Source: Phellopilus nigrolimitatus
Taxonomy: Eukaryota > Basidiomycota > Agaricomycetes > Hymenochaetales > Hymenochaetaceae
DNA length: 49,658 bases
Reading direction: 5' to 3'
NCBI GenBank assembly: GCA_021029095.1
Contig: JAJOHG010000188.1
Location: 1-49,658, forward strand
Shown: piece by piece, positions 24,097 through 34,700 of the stretch
How positions within the stretch are numbered: the stretch's first letter is position 1
Layout of the letters: the number at the start of each line of letters is the position of its first letter
The notes under the pieces: model-generated
Seen by the model: only the letters and a program-made list of their open reading frames with translations
Databases searched by the model: none
Told to the model about the DNA's origin: nothing
Program-made: the position numbers and the translations under genes

Positions 24097-24494
24097 GGTG
24101 GTGTAAGGAAGACTTTGCTAGCATACCATAGCGACAGCCAGATTTATGTGTACACCTCTTTACGTAAGGATTTTTTTGTCTTTATCTTCGATTGCCAGGT
24201 AGTTCGATGTCTAGTTCTAATCGCGGTGAATTCACCAGGCAACATTACATCGTACCACATCGCAAAAGCAATCTGTAAATTCCGGTAACGCGTCCGACGT
24301 GTCAGGATCCGACTCGGTAGAATATAAGATGCCTATGGGCCCTACTATAGGACTCTCTGAGGATCAGTTCATAGACCTATTCATCAAACCGCAGGGATTT
24401 CTATTATGTGCACGTACCGGCCATGTCAGGTCACAGATGCACAAAAGATCTCTTAAAGCAAGCGGTGAAACGTATTGAGGATCCCAGGAGGCGG
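24097..24494. repeat. Inverted repeat arm, 5' flank of F-box-like copy B
   Basis: This arm pairs with 28651-29031. Both contain the same leader just before the F-box-like ATG (a segment with GTGTACACATAAATCTGGCT on the gene strand) and the same distal part that ends at a GGAGGCGG-type stretch. Beyond this point the sequences diverge; at the other arm the copia RNase H fragment begins. Confidence 0.85.
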
Positions 24495-25854
24495 CACGTC
24501 AGGTCAAGCTCCTCCTTCGAATTTGTACTCGGCGGACTCGTATAAATCATTTGTGGCCCGCACGTAGCCCTTTCGCATTGTCTCGTTCTCCTGCAGCATT
24601 ACCAGAGCTAGAAGTAGAAAAGGTGGGAGTCGAAATGCAAGTAGGCCTGCATCCATAACACTGCACACCCCAAATCCGGCGAATTTCGCCATAAAGCGGA
24701 AAACGTCCTTGCCACTTTAGTAGCTAAGTATGGGATTGTTCGCATTCTGACAGGCATGGCGAAATTCGCCATGTGTCGGGCTCTCAGAGAGCGCAGTGTC
24801 GACGGAATGAACACGGTCATGAACCCTACGAAGTTCAGGTCTCGCAACGACTCTGGCGCAAGGAGAGAGGGTGACTCGTTTTCGGCGTCATTGGCGAGCG
24901 GTCCGCGCGCGCACCACTCTCGATCGTCTCCCATACCCCCGTTTGTCATTAACCAATAGGACTGTTATTTACTTATCATTTATCTCCTTTTATCATCCTC
25001 CCTTTATCTCGTAGAGTAAATAGCTTTTCCGAAAGCCCGAAAACCATTAGCATAAAAAGAAGCTTTATTCTTTCGCCCACCTCAGACGTTCGCACCGCCA
25101 CGCGATCGACTGAGGTGAGCTCTTGTTATTATACAGTTTCTATTATACTTTTACTTATTAGACTATTAAACTAGCTTACCGTGTATTAGGTTAGTTTACT
25201 ATGATAGACGTTCGCACTGCCGCGCGATCGACTGAGCTTACCGTGTATTAGGTTGTCTCTCGCGCGGACCCGGTCTCACCCTACAACATTATATAATGTT
25301 GAGTAATTAAATTATCTTCGAAGCCATCTGGGACACATATGGGACTTCTGTAACACCTGTGACCTCTTGATAGGATAGTGCATATATACTGTCAACCTCG
25401 AGATCTGTCCAAATTCTCCTTCATATAATGTCATGTTTACGTTACATACATATTCTCCTCTCATTATATGAAAAATAAGTGCAGATCCAAAGGGAGAAAA
25501 TGAGTGCAGAAGGCAGAATGGATTGTGTCACACCAAGTTGCAGTTACCAGTTTAGTACAATTTGACAGTATTTTGAGAAATACTGAGCCTGGCTGGCTCA
25601 CACTTGGTATACAGTACTTTGGTATGCATTAAAGCTCAAAATCACAAAAATAATGAGAAAAAACGGTTGAGAAATGGGTGTTCTAGGCAGGTGTCCCATT
25701 GAGTGGTGGTGTCCCATTGACCGGTGAATGACTGTACACTTTGTATTCGTGGGAGAGTTGAAATTGCCTAATGATCTGCACTTGAAAGTTGTACAGAGTA
25801 ACAACGTCATCACCACACCGCACACAACATCCGCTCTTTCCCCAGCACGCAAAA
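24495..25854. other. Intergenic, AT-rich, with short repeats
   Basis: No gene is visible. Two palindromes of GGCGAAATTCGCC type lie in a pair near 24680 and 24760. Near 25085 and 25206 a stretch of about 30 bases (GACGTTCGCAC..CC..CGCGATCGACTGAG) is repeated, and the phrase AGCTTACCGTGTATTAGGTT occurs twice between 25170 and 25255. The last 130 bases are the DPM3 promoter, which is shared with the broken copy at 30958-31236. Confidence 0.6.
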
Positions 25855-26334
25855 ATGACTCGAGCGACGCGCTTCACGAGCTATGCCGGCGTGCTCTTCA
25901 CGCTCTACGCGCTCGTCTGGTTCTCCGTCATCAAGGTGCCGTTCGTCGACGCGCACGTCACGGACGAGCTCCTGCCAGTAGTGCGTACACGTGTTCGTGC
26001 CCTCTGTGCCTCATCCACGCTGACTGAACCGATCCCGCGCAGCTCCCCTGGTGGCTCCTCGTGTCTTTCGGGTCGTATTCGCTTGGGTCGCTGGGGGTCG
26101 GGCTGTACACGTTCAACGACGTGCCAGACGCGTACGAGGGGCTCATGAAGGTACGTGTCTGCCCTCTCTTCGTTTCTTTGCTACTTCGCTAGTGGACATG
26201 ACTAGCTGCTACTGTTTTTCTTTCTACCCCGACGTGTGACGAGCTGTGATGCTGATTCTACCTGTCGTACGTGCCTGCAGGAAATCGCCGAGGCGAAGAA
26301 CGACCTGCGCGCAAAGGGCGTCACAGTCGATTGA
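25855..26334 (+). CDS. DPM3: Dolichol-phosphate mannosyltransferase subunit 3
   Basis: Three exons (25855-25980, 26043-26150, 26281-26334) encode 95 residues. DPM3 is a small ER membrane protein that anchors the catalytic subunit DPM1, which makes dolichol-phosphate mannose for N-glycans, O-mannosylation and GPI anchors. The sequence has two hydrophobic segments (about residues 8-32 and 43-65), then VGLYTFNDVPDAYEGLMKEIAEAKNDLRAKG. That tail (F.D.P.AY..L..EI..A...L..KG) is the family signature and the DPM1-binding part. The length fits. A partial copy of the promoter and exon 1 lies at 30958-31236. The gene converges on the CstF-like gene. Confidence 0.95.
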
Positions 26335-26585
26335 GCACGACGCTTTCGTGCATCTCCGAACGCCTTATCCGTGCAAAATCCCTCTTCCGTCGTCGTCTTT
26401 CCCGCGCACGCGAGACAAATCTGCGAGTGTGAACTATGGCTGTCGCGATATCCGAATTTAAGGCTGCTGCGAAGCTCCTGCTCTTTACGTGCTGCCCTTC
26501 CTTTTTGATTACTCTGTTGGCAATCCAAGCGTTGCGCGCTGTGGTAGATAATTATTAGCCGGCTCACACGGACACAATTCTGTAT

Positions 26586-27409
26586 TTAGCATACCAGCTG
26601 TATTGTAATGGCACGCTCCTGCGGCGGGAGGCGGTTCACCTGCTCGGGCGTCATCGAAATCACACGCATGATCATTTCCTGAGTTTCATGTCCGGAAGTA
26701 AGCACAAACGGAAAGCAGTAATACGGATGAAAGACAAGCAACGAAGCAGACGGTATACGCACCTTCTGCTCGTCCGGGACGCTCCCCAGCGCGCCCAGCA
26801 CGCCCGCACCCGGTGGCGCCTGTGCAGGCGCGGGCGGGCCGCGCGGGGGCTGCTGGTATTGCGGCGCGCCCAGCGCAGGATATGGCTGGGACGGCGGAAC
26901 GTGCGCGTACTGGCCCGCATACCCGTTCTGCGGTGGGTAGCCCGGGAACGGCGGGTATGCCGGGGTCTGGCCCGCGGGCGGGGGCGTCGGGCGGTACGCC
27001 GCCTGCGTCTGCGCCTGCACGAGCGCCGCGGCCGAGGCTGCGGGTACCGTCTGGGGCGGGGCGGCCTGTGCGGGCGCCGAATACGTCACCAGCGTTTTCT
27101 GCCGGAGTCGCTCTTCGTCAGTGTCGCGTGCGGGAGGAGGAAGGGGGAGGGAGAGGAGGCGGGGCGCACCTGCAGGACCTCGAGGTTCACGATGCCCAGC
27201 TTGACCATGAGCGGCACGAGCGCGTACCCGATCTGCGGCTGCGCGTTGAGGATCGCGCGCGCCTGGTCGGGGGTCGTTTTCTGCGCGGGCACACGCGCGG
27301 CTTAGCGCTAGTAACTATTGGATAGGATATGCGGCGGACTTGCCTGCAGCTGGGTGAGCAGCTCGAGGAGCTGTTCCTCCGGGAGCACCACGGCGGCGGC
27401 CGTGGACAT
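26586..27409 (-). CDS. CstF64/Rna15-like hinge and C-terminal domain protein without RRM
   Basis: Four exons (27344-27409, 27170-27280, 26763-27098, 26586-26678) give 201 residues. Residues about 10-59 form the hinge domain of CstF2/Rna15 (LLELLTQLQKTTPDQARAIL, PQIGYALVPLMVKLGIV), which binds the CstF77/Rna14 partner. A long linker rich in Pro, Ala, Gln and Tyr follows. The end has MRVISMTPEQVNRLPPQERA, the C-terminal helical domain that contacts the Pcf11 type of factor. The N-terminal RNA recognition motif of ordinary CstF64 is absent. It may be a mRNA 3'-end processing and transcription termination factor in the style of yeast Pti1 or of Res2/Ctf1 in fission yeast; this is inferred. Intron 1 begins with GC in a perfect CAG|GCAAGT context. 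Confidence 0.85.
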
Positions 27410-27652
27410 TCTAATAGTGCTGAAGCAGCTTGCTTGGGATCTGGACACGGCGAACGCGTCGTCTTCCTTTCCTTCTTGTAAGAATTACAGCAGCAGAACG
27501 TCTTCGAGGTTTACTTAGACTCAGAGGAGACTCAGGAGAATAGTGAACACAAGAAATGATAGTATTGGTAAGATTACAAAGCAAAACTTACATAATTGTT
27601 GAGTACTAAACGGCCTTCGTCTCGCACATAAGAACTCTATCATCAAACACAG

Positions 27653-28138
27653 ATGGCAAATATCGCTCACTTCACTTTAAACCGCCTGAAATCTCCATCT
27701 GCCGCTCGTGGGCTGTGCGAAAGTGAATCAAAGCTGGTCAACTCATCTTTCATCACTTCTACATGTATAAGGCATATCTACGAAGAACCCGCAAAACAGG
27801 GTCTTCGTGTTTTCGTAACTTATTCGATATCAGCTAACCTGATAGTATTCTCAGATGTGATCGGTCTCAATTTGGACCCATTGGCTCGTCTATGGAACGC
27901 GATCACGGAGACTAACATGGCTTTTGAGACGATACAAATGGAAGTTTGTCTGTATCTCCTACCCGGCATGTTAAGTCTTTTCAAGTCCTTGTTTATCTGG
28001 ATTCCGTTCCACTGGGATGAAGGCGCTCTCAATCTTGTTGCCTACTTGCGCCGCATTTTTCAATTGCACAAGCATACGCAGCTCATCATATCCTCGTTTT
28101 TGCCTCGGTCTGGGAAGGAATGCAGTGGTAGTTTGTGA
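27653..28138 (+). CDS. Unrecognised open reading frame of 161 codons
   Basis: An open frame with ATG and stop, rich in hydrophobic residues in its second half (VCLYLLPGMLSLFKSLFIWIP). I recognise no family. It lies between the CstF-like gene and the copia fragment and may be part of degraded repeat DNA, so it is a weak candidate. Confidence 0.2.
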   Translation: MANIAHFTLNRLKSPSAARGLCESESKLVNSSFITSTCIRHIYEEPAKQGLRVFVTYSISANLIVFSDVIGLNLDPLARLWNAITETNMAFETIQMEVCLYLLPGMLSLFKSLFIWIPFHWDEGALNLVAYLRRIFQLHKHTQLIISSFLPRSGKECSGSL

Positions 28139-28280
28139 CGGTTCATCCGCGCGCCGACTAATCGTGGTGCAGCGAGCCTCGTGCTCGCAGAGCCGAGACG
28201 CTGCACTCGCGGCAGCACGTCCGAGCACGCAACCGGTGCGCGCGGGACCGGGCTCCGCCGGCTTGCGCTCCAACTCCCCC

Positions 28281-28652
28281 TCAAGCCGAGAGGAGTCCGA
28301 GCGCGGCGGCGAAATGCTTGACTTTGAAAGACGGGAGCGACTTCGTGAGCACGTCAGCAACCATGTCGGCGGTCGGGCAGTAGATTAGTTTGATTGTGCC
28401 GTTATCGCAGACCCAGCGAAGAAAGTAGTAGCGGATGTCGATATGCTTTGTGCGTGCATGGTATTGGTGGTCCTTCGTAAGTGCAATGGCGGATTGGTTG
28501 TCGGAGAAGAGAACCGTCGGCCCCGCGAGCGGCGCGAAGACCTGTGCGATGAGCTGGCGGAGCCAGATCGCTTCCTTCGCTGCGTGCGTGGCTGCGACGT
28601 ATTCTTGAATACTACGCGACCAAACGTTGATACCGCCTCCTGAGATCCTCAA
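28281..28652 (-). mobile_element. Ty1/copia retrotransposon fragment: end of pol (RNase H)
   Basis: About 120 codons of a copia-type polyprotein end. Recognisable blocks are EYVAATHAAKEAIWLRQL, DNQSAIALTKD, ARTKHIDIRYYFLR and ADVLTKSLPSFKVKHF, ending in a stop at 28281. They give the Glu and Asp of the RNase H site and the usual C-terminal tail. The sequence starts abruptly at about 28652 beside the inverted repeat arm, so the upstream pol and the 5' LTR are missing. The GC-rich stretch beyond the stop (about 28140-28280) may be the beginning of the 3' LTR. Confidence 0.85.
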
Positions 28653-29031
28653 TACGTTTCACCGCTTGCTTTAAGAGATCTTCTCTGCATCCGTGACCTG
28701 ACATGGCCGGTACGTGCACATAGTAGAAATCCCTGCGGTTTGATGAATAGGTATATGAACTGTTCCTTGGAGAGTCCTATAGTAGGGGCCATAGGCATCT
28801 TATGATCTACTGAGTCGGATCCTGACACGTCGGACGCGTTACCGGAATTTACAGATTGCTTTCGCGATGTGGTACAATGTAAAGTTGCCTGGTGAACTTA
28901 CCGCGATTAGAACTAGACAGTAGAACTACCTGGCAAACGAAGATAAAGACAAAAAAATCCTTACGTAAAGAGGTGTACACATAAATCTGGCTGTCGCTGT
29001 GGTATGCTAGCAAAGTCTTCCTTACACCACC
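28651..29031. repeat. Inverted repeat arm, 5' flank of F-box-like copy C
   Basis: Reverse complement of 24097-24494 with a few differences. It holds the leader and presumed promoter of copy C. Its outer end coincides with the cut end of the copia fragment. Confidence 0.85.
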
Positions 29032-30697
29032 ATGGCCAGCATCGAGACTTTCAACGAGAATTATCGAGCATTCGACAAGAAGCTGAATCTCAGCATCCCG
29101 TTCGTAACACATTCGGATGCCTTGCTCGCAAGCCTTGTGCTCACACACGATGCCGCAGCGTCCACTATCGATTTGTTCCTCGCTCTTCTCCGCGACCCGA
29201 CATTCTTCCCCGCAGAAGTGACTTTGGGAGCGACGGATGATATCTATCTGCGTGTCGCTGAACATCGCCGCAAGCTGATAGTCTCGCCAGAGCGCAGTGC
29301 AGATGGCACGCTGAGCCAGACGGAAGCGTCGTCTCGGAATCAGGATAGGAGTTCGTCTTCTGTCACACACTCTGCTACGAGTTTAGTGGAGTTCCCCTGG
29401 CACATTATCCTCGATGACCTCGTTGGCATCTTCGAGCACGCGCGGACCACGGATTTACATGTGTTACGTGCCCAAACACTCAAACGATCTCCCGACCGCA
29501 CGGCATTCAATAAAGCAATTGCGCTGAACTCCGACCTCTGGAGTTTGAGCCTTGTTCAACGCTCATGGTCCCATCCGGCACGCAAAGCAATAGGGCGTGT
29601 GTGCTGCATCCCGGACATGGAACCGGAGACGCTCATGAGGACTCTTCGAGACCCGCTTGTTGGCCCCTGGACTCGTGAATTTGCCATAATGCACCTCGAT
29701 TACATGGATGACAAATGGCCTGTACGTGTGCCGCTACCATCGAATTCAACCGACCTCTTTAGGTGCCTACTGAGGCGAGTGCCTAACGTGCAGTCATTCT
29801 GGATAATGGCTGCTCCTTTCCTTGGAAAGGACTTAACGGCTATTCTGCCGGCATTGGCTATCTCAGAGCTCCCCTCGCTGAAAGAACTCCGCCTTTTGAA
29901 CACTACATATGGTTTCATTGGGAATATCCCAGCCCTTCTTTCTTGCCTGTGTAATGCCGTCACTCGATTCCCCATGTTGGGTAGTATCACGCTATCTGGC
30001 TGGGCCCGGGACCGGCACGATGAAGAGAACTGGTTCGACGATCTAACTACCTATCCTGACCGCCCAGGGTCGGCAACTGGATTAGAAAAAATCCATTTGG
30101 AGCGCAATCAAGTTCTTCAGTTGCGTAGATTGCCGGGTCTTTCCCTTTCTTTCGCTTTTGAGACGACCGGAGAGTGTGCACAGCTGGGCTTGGGAATGCT
30201 TCCGCTTCTTGGAGGACTGTGCTACCAATCTCGGGCTTATTCGTGTCATCACACCATATCTGTCGGATGCACAGACAGTAGAAGCACATTTTAATCCGAG
30301 GAGCCGTGACTATATTCACGCGCTGACCACCTTCTGTGCCGCATGCACTCACGTTCGATTTTTCTTCCTGGACATCGTTTCGGGTTATTGCCCTGTTCCC
30401 AGCCATTTCATGAGCGCCCTACCAGACACCGTGGAGGAGATAATGATCACATGTCAAAAGGCTGATGACGAAGCGGGATGGGACAAGACGGCCAGTCAAC
30501 TTGTGGCATCCAGTAAGAAGTTACGCAGGCTCTCGCTACGTATTCAGGCTCGTCACCCAGATGGCAGTTATAATTTGATACAGTATCATTTGCCACAGAC
30601 GGAGGCCATGTGCCAAGAAAGAAATGTCGTTTTCAAAAGCCTTGGTCCTTACAATTGCCTCTCACAATTCCCGAAGTCGTTCCTCTCTCATGTATAA
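29032..30697 (+). pseudogene. F-box-like/leucine-rich protein, copy C, frameshifted
   Basis: Third member of the family, on the opposite strand to A and B. The frame from 29032 stays homologous up to about residue 352, including FPWHIILDDLVGIFE and SLSLVQRSWSHPAR. At 30086-30091 it has six A where copies A and B have five, so the frame shifts and ends at 30294. The remaining family sequence continues in the next frame (RRPESVHSWAWECFRFLEDC onward) to 30697, also past the stop used in copy A. The last half resembles copy A (AHF..., IHALTTFCAACTHV, QYHLPQTEAMCQER), while the 5' flank is that of copy B. A single homopolymer difference could be a sequencing error, in which case the gene would be intact. 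Confidence 0.75.
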
Positions 30698-30709
30698 TCA
30701 TGGATTTTT

Positions 30710-30957
30710 TTATACATATGAAGCACCATTTACGTCTAATGATCCGTAATATATCGGATTCTTAATCTTGGGATATTGTGCGGTAAGTGCCGTCACAGTC
30801 CTGTGGTAGCTGAGCTTCCAGCGGTCGCTTTGTAACAGAAAAGACTCGCTGTCTCCTCGTCCAGGTTCGCCAGTGCGAAATGCGCGTCGACACTCCTTGT
30901 ACGTAGTGAATTTAGAAAGCAAGGGTTGCGCTATTTGCAATGCAAGTAGTCATAAAC
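30710..30957. repeat. Inverted copy of the 3' flank of F-box-like copy A
   Basis: This stretch pairs in reverse with about 20020-20215. Shared pieces are the ATATCCCAAGATTAAGAAT segment and the GCGCAACCCTTGCTTTCTAA segment. It ends where the DPM3-derived sequence starts. Confidence 0.8.
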
Positions 30958-31236
30958 ACGGGGACACGTGTACGCACGACGGGCAGGAGCTCGTCCATGA
31001 CGTGCGCGTCGACGAACGGCACCTTAATGACGGAGAACCATACGAGCGCGTAGAGTGTGGAGAGCACGCCGGCATAGCTCGTGAAGCGCGTCGCTCGAGT
31101 CATTTTTGCGTGCTGGGGAAAGAGCGGATGGCGTGTGGGGACGGTATTGGGACGGTGATGACGTTGTTACTCTACAACTTTCAAGTGCAGATCATTAGGC
31201 AATTTCAACTCTCCCACGAATACAGAGTGTACAATT
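30958..31236 (-). pseudogene. Broken copy of DPM3 promoter and exon 1
   Basis: The segment matches 25727-25993 in reverse. It includes upstream sequence, an ATG at 31101-31103, and all of exon 1 (about 42 codons, a few substitutions, for example LYALVWFSVIKVPFVDAHV kept). After the donor site of intron 1 the match stops, and the flank of the F-box-like gene begins. Exons 2 and 3, with the DPM1-binding tail, are absent. The remaining open frame of 63 codons cannot replace DPM3. Confidence 0.9.
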
Positions 31237-31791
31237 TGAATTCAGATTCGTGTTATTATCATAACTATTTCACCCCTTCGGAACCTCCAGTCTCCCGGCT
31301 CAGACTTCACATGTAAGTCTCCATCATACATACCTGCTCCAGGTTTTTGCAGCTCTTCTACTTGTTTTTCTACCGTCAGAATTTCAAGCGTCAGAAACTT
31401 GAAGGTGACCCCATTTGCAAGACTTGGAGTCCTTACAGAATATACACAATCAAATAGAGCAGCATGACTTGCGGTTGAGGACGTCGTTATCTAGCGCACG
31501 GCGTAATTTACACCTGAACGAACGGCTCGAAGAACTACGACAGCGTGGACATCCGTGCTGGTGTTTCTCGCTCATGAGACTGGTTCTGACAAGGCGCGAC
31601 CGGAACAATCTGAGGACAATTTCGGAGCAATATTGTGGGAAGAGTACAACTCGACGACCCGCTAAAGGTATACGCGGTTACTGGTGCACATAAAATCACG
31701 GATATTATTATGGGGCAGTAATGTATACAAATGCATATAAACATCTCAAGTCCGTAGTAGCAAGCCTCCCGCAGAACAGAGCGGTACATCA
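31237..31791. other. Intergenic, no gene seen
   Basis: The stretch lies between the DPM3 fragment and the stop codon of the oxygenase gene. A plus-strand frame at 31415-31693 is open over 92 codons but looks unlike a protein of any family I know. The part near 31792 must contain the oxygenase 3' UTR. Confidence 0.5.
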
Positions 31792-34700
31792 TTACGCATC
31801 GTACTGTAAAAGAAAAAGAAAAGATCAACTCTATGCAGGACCTGAGTACAAAAACAAATCGCTCGTACCACAATTTGGAGGGAACCAGGCCACGGGCTCA
31901 TGTTGCCCGTATTGGAGATATAGAATCTGTTGTCCGTCTACTCGAAGTCAGTACATGTCGAGGACAGTATTAAAATCACACAACTTACACCGAGTGAGTT
32001 TTGGTCGAATCTGGCGCACGTGCCAGCCGGAGCAGGCGCGCGACGGATGTTCGGCAAGCGGAAGATGATCTTGATGATCTCCGGGATCGTGTCCGCCGCA
32101 AAGTCCACACCGGGGCAGTTATGGAACCCGGCGCCCTGGAGCTGGTAGCTGTCCTTGGGGGGCGTCGGGTCTACCGCCGTCGGGTTCGGGAAGTCCGCGG
32201 GCTGGAGGAAAGGATAGTAAGAAGAAGGGAAAAAACAGACGGGATGCACGGTGCTCTTACGTTCAAGTGCGCGTTCTTGAAGCCCGCGAAGAGCAGGTCG
32301 CCCGCGCGGACCTGCAGCGGCTGGAACCCGGCGCCCTGCGGGACGAGGTCGTCCTGCACGGCCGCGCGGAACAGGCCGCCGAACTGCGGGTTCAGGCGCA
32401 TGCCCTCGCGCACGTACCCGCGCAGCAGCTCCGCGCCCTTCGTGTCGTCGCGCGCGCACGCCGCGACGAGCTGCGCGCGCTCCGCCGCGCGGCTGTCGTC
32501 GAGGTAGAAGTCGACGACCTGCGCGACGGCCTGCGCGTAGTTCACGGACGAGCCGACCGCGAGCCCGATGACGCACGCGACGAGGTCGCGCGTCGGCCGC
32601 CCGGACGCGGCGAGGTTGGCGAGGAAGTCGTGGCACTCTTTCGGCGGCGTCGGCCAGATGGCCTCCTTGACGGACGTGAAGATGCCGACGAGCGGGTTCT
32701 GCTGGGGATTAGAGGAGGCTTGCTAGTCATAATGTGTGACACTAACCGACGCCGTGCGTGGAGCAGCCTCTGTGAGGCTCTGCGCGATGAGCCCGTTGAT
32801 GATCTTCCCGACTTGCGATGCGGCAGACCGGAGAACCCAGCCGTGCTCCGGCTGAATGTTCTCGAACACACACATGAACAGGACAGTGAACATGTCGTAC
32901 ACCTCCTGCTCGGTGAAAAGACCCCGAGGGTTCGCCGCCGTCTTCAATGGGATGCCACACTGTAGAAGAGTTAGATGAAGCTCCCACTTGATAAAAAACA
33001 AGTATCGACTTACAAGCTTGTCTGCGGCCCAATGCACAGAGATCAGATTGATAACATCCTTGATGATGTCAACGTACGTCCCAGGCACACCGTCGTACTG
33101 GAAGCTCTTCTGCTTGAGCAAGTCGCGCGTCTTCCCTTTGTACCACTCCACATACTGGCCCACAGAGTCCTTGCTGGGGAAGAGCGCATGCCAAACGAGT
33201 GCCTTGTCTACGCTGTGCGTCTTCTGGTCATCGAAGGTGAGCATGAAGCCGTAGCCGTCCGTGAGCATCTTCATGTCCGCCTCGTAGATCTGGTGGAACT
33301 TCTTGAAGTCGTTGAAGACGTAGCGGATGCCCGTGAGCGTGTTGAGCACCTTCGGGATCGGCGTCGCTTTCGGGCGGTTGAAGTCGTACTTGTCGGCGAT
33401 CCCGAGCTTCGTGAGGTTCTGGAACGTGACTTGCGGGGTGAAGAAGGGGAACAGCGCGTAGACATTGTTCTGCATTGACGGTCAGCGACTGAACGGCCTG
33501 TATAAAGAGAATACCTACAGAAGAATAGTGCCGAGGCAGATGGCGGAACAGGAGCCTGGGCAGCGCAGCGCCGAAGGCGCCGTTGTCTGGGTCGCGCGCG
33601 CAGTCCTGGTAGCCCCACGACGTGAGGTTGGTAGGCGTGTAGTCGGTCGTGTAGTACCTGTCCCCGCGCACGAGCGCGATCGCATCAGCAAGAATCGCGC
33701 GCGTCATCGTGTACCCGCAGCATATGCCGCTGCCGGGGCCGAGCGCCATGCAGTCCTCCGCCTGGAGGCCCGGGTACAGCTCGAGGTTGTCGATGTGGTT
33801 GTACAGCCTGCGCGCGGCGCCCGCGATCTCCGGGTCCGAGGACCACTCCTCGAAGCTCGCGAACTGCTTCAGGCCGAGGAACTTGCGGAACTCGTTCATC
33901 GTGCACACGCCCCACTGGCGCGCCTGCTGCATGCCCATGATCTCGATGATGCGCAGCGCGGCGGGCGTGCCCCGCGCGCGGTACGCGCCCGCGCACTTCT
34001 CGGTCGAGTCGTGCAGGATCTTCGCGAGCTCGTCGTCCGAGAAGGTCCCGTCCGCCTGGCGCTTCATGCTACAAACAAATGGCGTCAATTAAGGAATTAC
34101 GTGTCTTAAATATGCGCGTACCCTCCGAATGTACGCTTCTTCGGGTCGGGCTCGACCGTGCTGAAGAGGTTGACCGCAGCCGTCCTGAAATCGTTCAGAT
34201 CGACCTGGTCGAGCGCCTTCCCGTTGAAGATCGTGTTGAACTCGTCCTCGGTCCACTTGATGTCCTCCTGGGCTGTGGTGGCGTGCCAGCGGTACAGCAC
34301 ATTGAACTCGACCGAGACGTGGTTGCCCTCGCCCCGCGTGATAACCTCGCCGGACTGTGTTTTGATCGGGTCGAAGGGGTTCATGCTCCACGTGTTGCCG
34401 TCGCGCCCGAGCCCGAGGAAGCCCGAGACGTAGTCGCCGAAGATGAGCGCCATGAAGTGCCCGCAGTTTACAAGGCGCGCGGTCTGGAAGATCTCTTCGT
34501 CTTGTTGCGCACGCGCCTTCGGGTCGCTTGGGGGCGGCTCGCTCCATCGCTTGCGTTCATTGATCTTGAGGAGCATGTTTGCAATGTACTATATGACCGA
34601 GCGTTAGAAAGTTTGTTGGAAAGAAAAAGGCGAAAAAGGACATACGTTATGGTTTCGACTGAAGATCACGAGAAGCGCGCTCGCCGCAGGTGGAAGAAAG

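Noticed and set aside
24676..24775. Pair of GGCGAAATTCGCC palindromes as possible operator or transposon ends
   Set aside because: Two short palindromes alone, with no target duplication, no coding sequence between them and no further copies seen in the window.
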